11,684 nt of DNA, taken from positions 1 to 11,684 of the forward strand of contig CALHUZ010000080.1 in the NCBI GenBank assembly GCA_938039305.1, read 5' to 3'. Of the stretch, positions 1 to 6,935 are shown one piece after another. Positions within the stretch are counted from its first letter, which is position 1; the number at the start of each line of letters is the position of its first letter. Made by a program: the position numbers and the translations under genes. The notes under the pieces are model-generated. The model did not search any database. It had not been told where the DNA came from and worked only from the letters and a program-made list of their open reading frames with translations. Source of the stretch: an uncultured Saprospiraceae bacterium. GTDB taxonomy: Bacteria > Bacteroidota > Bacteroidia > Chitinophagales > Saprospiraceae.

Positions 1-1
1 T

Positions 2-85
2 AAAATTATTAAAACCTACAATCGTGATGAATGTTTAGACGACTGTCCGACTTGGACTAAGTACATACCTTTTAGAAAACTATAA
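2..85 (+). CDS. Possible 3' end of an unidentified gene (5' end outside window)
   Basis: This reading frame is open from the left edge to a TAA at 83-85 and encodes 27 residues ending WTKYIPFRKL. It is the only plus-strand frame open across this stretch, and the composition (two Cys, one Trp, several charged and aromatic residues) looks protein-like. A run of 27 codons could also stay open by chance in AT-rich DNA. No family can be recognised from so short a tail. If real, the gene lies 62 bp upstream of the DUF4199 gene in the same direction. Confidence 0.42.
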   Translation, partial: KIIKTYNRDECLDDCPTWTKYIPFRKL

Positions 86-105
86 AGACATTTTAGTATT
101 AGCAA

Positions 106-117
106 TATATTTCTTTG
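106..117 (+). promoter_or_regulatory. Candidate Bacteroidota -7 element upstream of the DUF4199 gene
   Basis: TATATTTC (106-113) runs into TTTCTTTG (110-117), each one or two changes from the TAnnTTTG consensus. The ATG at 148 lies 30 nt after the G. No -33 TTTG is visible at the expected spacing, so the call is weak. The same TTTCTTTG variant occurs at a similar distance upstream of the acyl-CoA ligase. Confidence 0.3.
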
Positions 118-147
118 CTTATCTTGAAACTTTCAAAGCACAAAAAA

Positions 148-708
148 ATGAATAATACGATCAAACTTGGTCTTATATTGGGAGTTATTGGTATAGCGAC
201 CTCTCTTCTTTATAAATATGTTATTGGTTACGACTTTATGTTTTCATCAAAGTCAATGTTAGTCTCTTTAGCACTATCTCTTTTGATTACCATTCTTCTA
301 GCCAGAAAAATGTTGAGAGATCCGGAGGAAGATAGATTGGGTTATGGTGAAGCTGTAAAGAAACTGTTTTTAGCATATCTCATTAGCACATTGATCAGTG
401 GTATTGCAAGTGTAGCTCTTTTCTCAAATGATGTAGAAATGAAAAATGCTTTTACAGATTACAGTATAAGTGCAGCAGAGACTGGTCTAACATGGGGCTT
501 ATCAATGGCAGGTGCGAGTGAAGCAGACATCGAAACGCAATTACAAGAACATCGAGAAAAAGTAGCCAGTGGAGAAATTCCTGAGCCATCTTTCCCTTAT
601 AAGTGGAATGGCCTTCCTATGATGCTATTTTCAGGAGCAATAATGGCTATCCTTATGGCTCTCCTGCTGGCCTTATTCGTTAGGGAGAAGGAAACCGATC
701 ACGCTTAA
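148..708 (+). CDS. DUF4199 family membrane protein
   Basis: The product is 186 residues of a predicted inner-membrane protein. It resembles DUF4199, a family found mostly in Bacteroidota and without a known function. Four hydrophobic segments are visible at about residues 5-23, 35-52, 70-92 and 154-178. The family-like stretch is RDPEEDRLGYGEAVKKLF near residues 57-74, between the second and third segments. A polar, acidic section (about 94-150) separates the third and fourth and carries a short charged stretch (EADIETQLQEHREKVASGE). I chose the ATG at 148 over a TTG at 115, because that TTG lies inside the candidate promoter and the residues from 148 begin directly with the first membrane segment. 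The gene converges on the asparaginase gene with 88 bp between them, and no clear terminator hairpin is seen there. Confidence 0.8.
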   Translation: MNNTIKLGLILGVIGIATSLLYKYVIGYDFMFSSKSMLVSLALSLLITILLARKMLRDPEEDRLGYGEAVKKLFLAYLISTLISGIASVALFSNDVEMKNAFTDYSISAAETGLTWGLSMAGASEADIETQLQEHREKVASGEIPEPSFPYKWNGLPMMLFSGAIMAILMALLLALFVREKETDHA

Positions 709-796
709 AAAGCACTATTTAGGTCATTGATATCGTCCTCACTGAAGAATGACTTGTTTAAATGATCACTGGTGTAAAAACATCAGCTTTAACCAA

Positions 797-1840
797 TCAC
801 TTCTCATCCTCATAGATAGCCACTACTCTTTCTCCGGGCTTGGCATAACCTCTATACATACCCGCTGAGTTGAAGGGCATAGCTACGTTTCCATATTTGT
901 CGATGGAGATCAGTCCTCCGCTACCACCCTTCTCTACTAAAGTTTTGTTGATCACATGACCAGCTGCTTCGCTTACTGATTCATTGAGATAGCTCATGCG
1001 AGCATGAACATCATGTGCCACAGCATAGCGGATGAAGTATTCTCCATGTCCTGTGCAACTGACGCCACACGTAGCATTGTCAGCATAGGTGCCTGCTCCG
1101 ATGATAGGAACATCACCAAAGCGATTGTATCTTTTATTGGTCATACCACCTGTTGATGTACCTGCTACTATATTCCCTGCTTTGTCAAGTGCTACACAAC
1201 CTACAGTACCATGCTTTTTATCATCGGGCTCATCGCTTTCAGAAAGCTCTATTCCTTTTTCTTCCGCTAAGATCCGCTGTAAGCTGTTCCATCTTCTTTC
1301 TGTTTTGAAGTAGGATGGATTGACTGTTTCAATATTTTGTTCTCTCGCAAAGGTCTCAGCTCCAGCTCCAGTTAAAAGTACATGATCAGAATTATTCATC
1401 ACAGCGATAGCTGCAGTGATCGGGTGTTTCACTGTACTTAGGCCTCCTACTGCTCCTGCATTTTGGTCGATACCTTGCATGATCGATGCATCAAGTTCAT
1501 TCTTACCCTCATGGGTGAAGACCGCTCCTTTTCCAGCATTGAATAGCGGAGAATCTTCCATATAATGAATCGTTTTTTCAACGGCTTCTAACGATGTACC
1601 TCCTTTCTTCAGGATGTCTTCTCCGATTGTTAGGGCTGCATCCATCGCCTCTCGATACTCTTTTTCTTTCTCCGGCGTCAAGTTTTTCCTCAGTATGGTT
1701 CCTGCTCCACCATGTATGACGATGGCATACTCTGCACGTGTCTGATCAGATTTCGAAGTAGCTTTTGATGCGTCATTCGTGGGATTAGATGTGCATGATG
1801 CGAAAAGGAGTAGCGATAAAATAACGATGAGCTTATACAT
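797..1840 (-). CDS. Isoaspartyl peptidase / L-asparaginase (Ntn-hydrolase), predicted lipoprotein
   Basis: This 347-residue protein belongs to the plant-type asparaginase/isoaspartyl dipeptidase family, close to E. coli IaaA. The family hydrolyses beta-aspartyl dipeptides and L-asparagine after autocleaving itself into alpha and beta subunits. HGGAG lies at 43-47. The autocleavage site is HGTVG, which makes Thr212 the nucleophile and new N-terminus of the beta chain. STGG follows at 229-232. Arg240 and Asp243 sit 28 and 31 residues after the nucleophile, the same spacing as the substrate-binding Arg and Asp of E. coli IaaA. A GAGTYADN segment follows. The N-terminus is a lipoprotein signal (MYKLIVILSLLLFASC) with the lipidated Cys predicted at 16, so the mature enzyme should be membrane-anchored outside the cytoplasm. 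The gene is divergent from miaA. All key residues are present, so it is probably active; which substrate it prefers cannot be read from sequence. Confidence 0.93.
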   Translation of the reverse strand: MYKLIVILSLLLFASCTSNPTNDASKATSKSDQTRAEYAIVIHGGAGTILRKNLTPEKEKEYREAMDAALTIGEDILKKGGTSLEAVEKTIHYMEDSPLFNAGKGAVFTHEGKNELDASIMQGIDQNAGAVGGLSTVKHPITAAIAVMNNSDHVLLTGAGAETFAREQNIETVNPSYFKTERRWNSLQRILAEEKGIELSESDEPDDKKHGTVGCVALDKAGNIVAGTSTGGMTNKRYNRFGDVPIIGAGTYADNATCGVSCTGHGEYFIRYAVAHDVHARMSYLNESVSEAAGHVINKTLVEKGGSGGLISIDKYGNVAMPFNSAGMYRGYAKPGERVVAIYEDEK

Positions 1841-1844
1841 AATC

Positions 1845-1852
1845 TATCTTTG
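1845..1852 (+). promoter_or_regulatory. -7 promoter element (TATCTTTG) for miaA
   Basis: TATCTTTG matches the Bacteroidota consensus TAnnTTTG exactly. It ends 17 nt before the proposed ATT start of miaA at 1870, close to the 19 nt between the identical element and the ATG of the hydroxyacyl-CoA dehydrogenase gene. No clear TTTG is seen at the -33 position. It lies 4 bp from a minus-strand element serving the divergent asparaginase gene. Confidence 0.6.
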
Positions 1853-1856
1853 CTGC

Positions 1857-1887
1857 TAAAGCTACACTTATTTCCAATTCTACTAAA
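1857..1887 (-). promoter_or_regulatory. Candidate promoter for the asparaginase gene
   Basis: On the minus strand, TTTA (1887-1884), a 19-nt spacer and TAGCTTTA (1864-1857) resemble TTTG-N19-TAnnTTTG, each box differing by a final A in place of G. The start codon begins 16 nt downstream. The upstream box lies within the first codons of miaA. Confidence 0.4.
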
Positions 1888-2796
1888 TATCTAATTGTCT
1901 TAGGAGGTCCTACTGCTATAGGAAAGACAAAGCTTTCAATAGCTCTTGCTAAAGCATACACCTGCCCTATCCTGTCAGCTGATAGCCGTCAGATATATAA
2001 AGAGATGCATATCGGTACTGCCAAACCCAATACAGAAGAAAGAGCACAAGCACCTCATCATCTGATCGATCACGTATCTATTCATGAGTCATATAGCGTA
2101 GGCAGATATGTTGATGATGCATTAGCTTGCTTGAAGACCATTTACGAAAGTGGAGATATAGCTATCGTCGTCGGAGGAACTGGCCTATACCTTAGAGCTC
2201 TTATTGAAGGTATAGACGACTTTCCTAATGTAGCTGATACGGACAAGGCATACTATGTTAAGTTGCATGCAGAGAATGGGCTCTCTCCTCTTCAATCTGA
2301 GCTAGAAGCAACAGATCCAGAATATTATAAAAGTATAGACACTGAGAATCCTCATCGACTCATCAGGGCGCTTTCAGTCATCAAAAGTTCTGGCAAAAAA
2401 TTCAGTTCGTTTTTAGGAAAAACGAATACCACAAGAGGTTTTACTCCGATTCTTATTGCGCTTGACATGCCACGTGACATACTGTATCAACGGATCAATC
2501 AACGTGTAGATCAGATGATGCAACAAGGATTGCTTGAAGAGGTTAAGTCCCTCCATGCGCATCAAGAATTGAAAAGTCTGAATACTGTTGGATATAAAGA
2601 GCTTTTCCAGTTTCTGGATAATGAGATGACATTAGAACATGCTGTAGAGAAGATTAAGCAGCATACCAGAAACTACGCCAAGAGACAGATCACATGGTTC
2701 AAAAACAAGCAAAACTATAAGCGATTTCACCCAGAACAGATATCTGATATCAAGGAGTATATCGACACCTTGAAAGAAGATGATGATAAACTATAG
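1870..2796 (+). CDS. miaA: tRNA dimethylallyltransferase MiaA (apparent ATT start)
   Basis: MiaA transfers a dimethylallyl group from DMAPP to N6 of A37 in tRNAs that read UNN codons. From 1870 the protein has 308 residues, a normal family length. The Walker A loop is GPTAIGKT at 13-20, followed by DSRQIY at 38-43, the GGTGLYL segment near residue 100, NPHRLIRAL, and RQITWF near the C-terminus. The first in-frame ATG (2005) would delete the P-loop and the DSRQIY motif, so it cannot be the true start. The frame is closed by a TAA at 1840-1842, and no ATG, GTG or TTG lies between that stop and the P-loop. ATT at 1870 gives a normal MiaA N-terminus (MSNSTKYLIVLGGPTA if initiated with Met) and lies 17 nt after a consensus -7 element. 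A sequencing error or point mutation is the alternative. The stop codon overlaps the convergent gene. Confidence 0.92.
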   Translation: MSNSTKYLIVLGGPTAIGKTKLSIALAKAYTCPILSADSRQIYKEMHIGTAKPNTEERAQAPHHLIDHVSIHESYSVGRYVDDALACLKTIYESGDIAIVVGGTGLYLRALIEGIDDFPNVADTDKAYYVKLHAENGLSPLQSELEATDPEYYKSIDTENPHRLIRALSVIKSSGKKFSSFLGKTNTTRGFTPILIALDMPRDILYQRINQRVDQMMQQGLLEEVKSLHAHQELKSLNTVGYKELFQFLDNEMTLEHAVEKIKQHTRNYAKRQITWFKNKQNYKRFHPEQISDIKEYIDTLKEDDDKL

Positions 2797-3291
2797 GAAG
2801 TGACAAACGAAACCTCCCATCAGAATAAATGTCACAAACCAATATCCAAAGTGAACAGCTATATACTTCCACCCTCTTCGTTCGAATAGAGCATTGATAG
2901 CAATGATGGGAAGTACAGTTATGACAGCGGCAAACCCTCCATGTAGCATCCCATGCTTCCAATCTCTGTGGAAGTTGCCATATCGAGCCATAAAGTCTTC
3001 AAAGTATACTGTAGTCGCTGTACCTGCTTCGCCAAATCCAGCTTGCTCAGACAATACTTGAAAGAGCCCAATCTGATGAATGGTCATCAACGCCATGGAA
3101 AAAGCCAGTAGCAGCCCAAGAAAGTAAGTCAGCGCTAAGATTAAGAACATGTTGCCTGACGCAGCGCGTTCTTTCGAAATCTCAGCAGCTCTCATCCAGA
3201 CACCGCCAAAAACTTTAGGACTATACCAAGCAGATCCAACTATGATGGGGATGATGGCACTGATAAAAATCACTATCGTATTAGCTTCCAT
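2791..3291 (-). CDS. DUF1761 family membrane protein
   Basis: The product is 166 residues and fits DUF1761, a family of small integral membrane proteins of unknown function. Hydrophobic segments lie at about 5-22, 47-70, 113-135 and 142-161. The family hallmark WYSPKVFGGVWM is at 22-33, directly after the first segment, and the conserved MLHGGF-type stretch is at 115-120. I chose the ATG at 3291. A TTG at 3312 would extend the frame by seven residues, but it sits inside the probable -7 element. The gene is divergent from the acyl-CoA ligase gene (104 bp between starts) and overlaps the end of miaA by 6 bp. No terminator is visible at its 3' end, so its transcript probably runs into the antisense of miaA. 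Confidence 0.82.
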   Translation of the reverse strand: MEANTIVIFISAIIPIIVGSAWYSPKVFGGVWMRAAEISKERAASGNMFLILALTYFLGLLLAFSMALMTIHQIGLFQVLSEQAGFGEAGTATTVYFEDFMARYGNFHRDWKHGMLHGGFAAVITVLPIIAINALFERRGWKYIAVHFGYWFVTFILMGGFVCHFL

Positions 3292-3309
3292 GTTATGTAG
3301 ATTTTGGCG

Positions 3310-3316
3310 CAAAGTA
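3310..3316 (-). promoter_or_regulatory. Candidate -7 element for the DUF1761 gene
   Basis: The minus strand reads TACTTTG, a TAnnTTTG-like box one base short. It ends 18 nt before the ATG at 3291, a distance like that of the other promoters here. No -33 box is evident. Confidence 0.3.
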
Positions 3317-3331
3317 CTTATTTCTGTTTTT

Positions 3332-3364
3332 TTTGGTTCTTTCCATATCTTATATCTTTCTTTG
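3332..3364 (+). promoter_or_regulatory. Candidate promoter for the acyl-CoA ligase gene
   Basis: TTTG (3332-3335), a 21-nt spacer and TTTCTTTG (3357-3364) fit the Bacteroidota -33/-7 arrangement with one change pair in the -7 box. TATCTTTC (3353-3360) is an overlapping alternative. The start codon is 31 nt downstream of the G. Confidence 0.45.
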
Positions 3365-3395
3365 CCGCGATCATAAAATTAAAATATAAGATATC

Positions 3396-4949
3396 ATGTT
3401 AAATCTTTCTGTTCTTCTTGAATCATCAGCATTTAAGCACGGCGCGAAGCCTGCCTTTACTTTTGGTGATACAACTATGTCATACGCCCAGATAAATGGG
3501 GCAGCTAATCAAATAGCAAATGGACTTACCGCTAACGGTATAGGACATGGTGATAAAGTAGCATTGAGTTGCTTTAATCTGCCTTACTTCCCTATCATAT
3601 ACTTTGGCATTCTTAAAGCCGGAGCTACTGTAGTTCCTCTAAGCGTATTACTCAAGGAAGACGAGATAGCATATCACTTAAGCGATAGTGATGCTAAGGC
3701 ATACTTCTGCTTTGTTGGATCTCCGGATCTTCCGATGGGCCAGATGGGATATGCTGGATTCAATAAAGTCGATGCATGTGAACAATTTTTCATGATCACC
3801 GCTAAACCCACAGACCCATCACCGATCGAAGGAACCAAGACTATGGGCATGCTCATGGCTGGACAAGCACCTACATTTGAGACTGCAAGAACATCGGCTG
3901 ATGATACCGCAGTGATCATATACACTTCTGGTACGACTGGGAAACCTAAAGGAGCTGAGCTTACTCACTCAGGATTATTACTGAATGCGGGTATCTCAAG
4001 AGACTTGTTTAATATCAATGCGGATGATCGCGCATTGATCGTACTTCCTTTATTTCACATATTTGCTATGACCTGTCTCATGAATGCAGTTGCATATGGC
4101 GGCGGGCATAGCATCTTGCTTCCACGATTCGATGCAGAAGCAGTCTTTGGTCTGTTAGAGAAACATGAGATCACTGTATTCGCTGGTGTACCGACTATGT
4201 ACTGGGGACTATTGAATTATAAAGATCCTAAGTTTGATTATGATAAGATAGCAAGCAATATGAGAGTTGCTGCTTCTGGTGGTGCAGCCCTTCCAGTGCA
4301 AGTTTTGCATGATTTTAAAACAAGATTTGGAGTTGACGTTTTGGAAGGTTACGGTATGTCAGAAGGCTCCCCTATTGTTACTTTTAATCAAGCAGATGTG
4401 GGAACAAAGCCTGGCTCAATCGGTACTGAAGTATGGGGAGTAGAGGTGAAGCTCATGGATGATGATGGCAATGAAGTACCTGTCGGAGAAAAAGGAGAAC
4501 TATGGTATCGCGGTCATAATGTAATGAAAGGATATTATAAAAAACCTGAGGCTAATGCCAAATCACTTACTGACGGATGGTTGCACTCTGGTGATGTTGC
4601 TATCAAAGATGAAGATGGTTTTTACTTTATAGTGGATCGTACTAAAGACATGATCATCCGTGGTGGACTTAACGTATATCCGAGAGAAGTTGAAGAGGTC
4701 ATGATCAAGCATGATGACGTATCGCTTGTAGCTGTGATCGGTATTCCTCATGAAGAAATGGGAGAAGACATTAAGGCTTATGTAGTAAGAGAAGAAGGAG
4801 CTACTGTAACAGAAGATGAACTAAAGGCCTACACTAAGAGTAAACTTGCCGCTTACAAGTATCCAAGAGTGATAGAATTCATAGATGCCTTACCAATGAG
4901 CGCAACTGGAAAAATCTTGAAGAAAGAATTAAGAAAGCTTCAGTCATAG
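3396..4949 (+). CDS. Acyl-CoA ligase (AMP-forming), long-chain FadD-like
   Basis: This 517-residue member of the ANL superfamily is predicted to activate a carboxylic acid to acyl-AMP and then to acyl-CoA, most likely a fatty acid, in the cytoplasm or at the inner membrane. The expected motifs appear in order: P-loop YTSGTTGKPKG at 176-186; LPLFHIF at 217-223; YGMSE at 319-323; GWLHSGD at 394-400; RTKDMIIRGGLNVYPREVE at 415-433, containing the domain hinge; and the C-terminal adenylation lysine in SATGKILKKELR (Lys506). The length is normal for the family and no key residue is missing. The context is monocistronic, with a divergent promoter region upstream and an intrinsic terminator downstream. 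The overall pattern resembles long-chain fatty acid CoA ligases, but chain length or an aromatic substrate cannot be settled from motifs alone. The ATG at 3396 gives a typical N-terminus. Confidence 0.9.
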   Translation: MLNLSVLLESSAFKHGAKPAFTFGDTTMSYAQINGAANQIANGLTANGIGHGDKVALSCFNLPYFPIIYFGILKAGATVVPLSVLLKEDEIAYHLSDSDAKAYFCFVGSPDLPMGQMGYAGFNKVDACEQFFMITAKPTDPSPIEGTKTMGMLMAGQAPTFETARTSADDTAVIIYTSGTTGKPKGAELTHSGLLLNAGISRDLFNINADDRALIVLPLFHIFAMTCLMNAVAYGGGHSILLPRFDAEAVFGLLEKHEITVFAGVPTMYWGLLNYKDPKFDYDKIASNMRVAASGGAALPVQVLHDFKTRFGVDVLEGYGMSEGSPIVTFNQADVGTKPGSIGTEVWGVEVKLMDDDGNEVPVGEKGELWYRGHNVMKGYYKKPEANAKSLTDGWLHSGDVAIKDEDGFYFIVDRTKDMIIRGGLNVYPREVEEVMIKHDDVSLVAVIGIPHEEMGEDIKAYVVREEGATVTEDELKAYTKSKLAAYKYPRVIEFIDALPMSATGKILKKELRKLQS

Positions 4950-4976
4950 CGACTTCATGACATTATAATTATAAAG

Positions 4977-5007
4977 AAAAGGTGCTTATAGAATAAGCAC
5001 CTTTTTT
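4977..5007 (+). terminator. Intrinsic terminator of the acyl-CoA ligase gene
   Basis: GGTGCTTAT (4981-4989) and ATAAGCACC (4993-5001) form a perfect 9-bp stem with an AGA loop, followed by six T (5002-5007). Four A before the stem (4977-4980) can pair with the first T residues. It lies 31 bp after the ligase stop codon (first stem arm) and separates that gene from the isomerase gene. Confidence 0.92.
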
Positions 5008-5064
5008 ATTGTTGCTGACTAAACATCGATCCCTATATTAGGGTTAAGAAGAAAACATGTCCAT

Positions 5065-5985
5065 ATGCAGTTAGGTTTTGTCACAGCTATTTTACCAGAG
5101 CATTCATTAGAGGAAGTTTTTCAAGTTGCTGCGCATATAGGCTACGATTGTATCGAAGTTATGTGTTGGCCACCAGGCGAAGCTGACCGTCGCTATAGTG
5201 GTATCACTCATATAGATATTACATCGCTTACCGCAAATAAAATAAAAAAAATAAAGCAGCTATCTCTCAAGTATGAGGTAGAGATCAGCGCACTTGGCTA
5301 CTATCCCAACACACTAACGTCTGATGCTACCCTTCAGGCAGATTACGTCAAGCACATCAAAGCATTGATAAGAGCTGCAGCAAGACTTGACATCCCTGTT
5401 GTTAATACATTTGTCGGAAGAGATCATACACTATCAGTTGAAGCCAATTGGCCTACCTTTCTTAAAGTATGGCAAGGTATCTTAGGACAAGCAGATGGTT
5501 TTGGTATCAACGTCGGTATTGAGAACTGCCCTATGTCATTTACCCAAGACGAGTGGCCTGGAGGCAAAAACCTATTTACGACACCGGCCATCTGGCGTAA
5601 AGCTTGGAAGCAGTTTCCTACACCTCACTTTGGTCTAAACTACGATCCGTCGCATATGATCATCCAGCACATGGATGTTACCTACCCAATCACTACATTT
5701 CCTGAAAGGCTACATCATATACATGCCAAGGACGCGCAGATTGACAAGGATCAACTCGATGAGCATGGGATCTTTTCATACCCGAATTTGTGGCATACTC
5801 CAAAGCTTCCAGGGCAAGGGGATGTGAACTGGAAAGCGTTTTTCAAAGGTCTCAATGAGGTAGGATATACTGGAGCAGTCTGTGTGGAAGTAGAAGATCG
5901 CGAGTATGAGGGTAGCATCGCAAAAGTCACTGAAGCACTTCAAGTGAGTCATGACTATTTGCGACAATTTGTCCCCAAAATGTAA
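5065..5985 (+). CDS. Sugar phosphate isomerase/epimerase family TIM-barrel protein
   Basis: The 306-residue product fits the xylose-isomerase-like TIM-barrel (AP endonuclease 2) superfamily. It starts MQLGFVTAILPEHSLEEVF, with a following IGYDCIEVMCW strand. Candidate metal ligands fall at the usual barrel positions: Glu in VGIENCP, Asp and His in NYDPSHM, His in HIHAKDA, and Glu in VCVEVEDREY. The closing GQGDVNWKAFFKGLNEVGYTGAV segment is typical of this family. The substrate is unknown; members include sugar and inositol-derivative isomerases and epimerases, and many are uncharacterised. No signal peptide is visible, so it is probably cytoplasmic. It follows the ligase terminator, and a TATTGTTG box at 5007-5014 is a weak promoter candidate. 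An upstream ATG at 5057 in another frame stops after five codons and is not the start. The next gene begins 40 bp after its stop and has its own promoter. Confidence 0.85.
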   Translation: MQLGFVTAILPEHSLEEVFQVAAHIGYDCIEVMCWPPGEADRRYSGITHIDITSLTANKIKKIKQLSLKYEVEISALGYYPNTLTSDATLQADYVKHIKALIRAAARLDIPVVNTFVGRDHTLSVEANWPTFLKVWQGILGQADGFGINVGIENCPMSFTQDEWPGGKNLFTTPAIWRKAWKQFPTPHFGLNYDPSHMIIQHMDVTYPITTFPERLHHIHAKDAQIDKDQLDEHGIFSYPNLWHTPKLPGQGDVNWKAFFKGLNEVGYTGAVCVEVEDREYEGSIAKVTEALQVSHDYLRQFVPKM

Positions 5986-5998
5986 GTGCAGCTTCCTC

Positions 5999-6006
5999 TA
6001 TCTTTG
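5999..6006 (+). promoter_or_regulatory. -7 promoter element (TATCTTTG) for the hydroxyacyl-CoA dehydrogenase gene
   Basis: TATCTTTG is an exact TAnnTTTG match in the 40-bp spacer after the isomerase gene, 19 nt before the ATG at 6026. The nearest TTTG upstream (5968-5971) is 27 nt away, longer than the usual 19-21, so the -33 box is uncertain. The element argues that this gene and the hydrolase can be transcribed apart from the isomerase gene. Confidence 0.65.
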
Positions 6007-6025
6007 CACCATAATAGAATCGACA

Positions 6026-6913
6026 ATGAAGAACATATCTGTAATAGGAGCCGGCACGATGGGCAATGGTATCGCCCATGTATTTGGTCAAAGTGGACAT
6101 ACCGTCAATCTCATAGACATATCACAAGAGGCACTTAACAAAGCCATGGTGACCATCGAAAAGAACCTTCAGAGAATGCTCAAGAAAGAGTATATCACTG
6201 AAAGTGGTGTAGCTGAAACACTGGCCAACATAAGTACGCACACGAGCCTACCTGCAGCCATAGCCAAAGCAGATCTTGTTATCGAAGCAGCCACGGAAAA
6301 AGAAGAGTTAAAGCTTAAGATCTTCAAGCAAATAGATGAATGTGCTCCAAAGGAAGCTATCATGGCATCCAACACTTCAAGCATATCGATTACCAAGATT
6401 GCAACGGCAACTACAAGGCCAGGTAAAGTGATCGGAATGCACTTCTTCAATCCGGTTCCAATCATGAAGCTTGTTGAAGTCATCAAAGGATACAACACAT
6501 CTGAGGAGACTACAAGTGCAGTGATGGAAATCTCTGAAAAGCTAGGTAAAGTGCCAGTGGAAGTCAACGACTATCCAGGCTTCGCAGCTAATCGAATTTT
6601 AATGCCTATGATCAACGAGGCCATCGGCGCACTGCAACAAGGTGTAGCTGGTGTCAGAGAGATAGACACAGTGATGAAACTTGGAATGGCCCATCCGATG
6701 GGACCGCTTCAACTTGCAGATTTTGTAGGTTTAGATGTATGCCTGAATATATGTAAAGTACTCCAAGAAGGGCTTGGTGACAATAGATATGCACCTAATC
6801 CTATTTTAGTCAATATGGTCATGGCAGGAAAATTAGGTCGCAAATCAGGAGAAGGGTTTTACGATTATAGTCATGGAGGAAAAGAGCTAATCGTTTCTAA
6901 GTCGTTTCAATAA
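6026..6913 (+). CDS. hbd: 3-hydroxybutyryl-CoA dehydrogenase
   Basis: This 295-residue enzyme is of the normal size for the single-domain-pair 3-hydroxyacyl-CoA dehydrogenases (Hbd/PaaH type). They interconvert 3-hydroxyacyl-CoA and 3-oxoacyl-CoA with NAD(P). The Rossmann loop is GAGTMG at 8-13, and Asp31 at the end of the second strand suggests NAD. SNTSS at 115-119, the catalytic His139 in IGMHFFNPVP, Glu151 in KLVEVIKG (12 residues later, as in the His-Glu dyad of the family) and Asn189 in GFAANR are all present. The C-terminal domain contains DTVMKLGMAHPMGPLQLADFVGLD and ends GRKSGEGFYDY. I chose the ATG at 6026. An in-frame ATG at 5951 would overlap the isomerase gene and add 25 residues before the Rossmann strand, and it lies upstream of the promoter. 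The hydrolase follows after 22 bp and is probably cotranscribed. The role could be fatty-acid oxidation or short-chain acyl-CoA metabolism. Confidence 0.93.
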   Translation: MKNISVIGAGTMGNGIAHVFGQSGHTVNLIDISQEALNKAMVTIEKNLQRMLKKEYITESGVAETLANISTHTSLPAAIAKADLVIEAATEKEELKLKIFKQIDECAPKEAIMASNTSSISITKIATATTRPGKVIGMHFFNPVPIMKLVEVIKGYNTSEETTSAVMEISEKLGKVPVEVNDYPGFAANRILMPMINEAIGALQQGVAGVREIDTVMKLGMAHPMGPLQLADFVGLDVCLNICKVLQEGLGDNRYAPNPILVNMVMAGKLGRKSGEGFYDYSHGGKELIVSKSFQ

Positions 6914-6935
6914 GCGACTCCAAAAAGAATAACAT

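Noticed and set aside
709..796. Terminator between the convergent DUF4199 and asparaginase genes
   Set aside because: I found no stem of useful length followed by a T tract on either strand.
3292..3312. TTG start at 3312 for the DUF1761 protein
   Set aside because: The TTG is part of the likely -7 box, and the ATG at 3291 gives a family-like start.
5057..5074. Five-codon upstream open frame overlapping the isomerase start
   Set aside because: It is very short, has no codon or motif suggesting a leader peptide, and could easily arise by chance.
5951..6025. Longer N-terminus for the hydroxyacyl-CoA dehydrogenase from an in-frame ATG at 5951
   Set aside because: It would overlap the isomerase gene, start upstream of the TATCTTTG promoter, and add 25 residues before a Rossmann fold that normally begins at the N-terminus.
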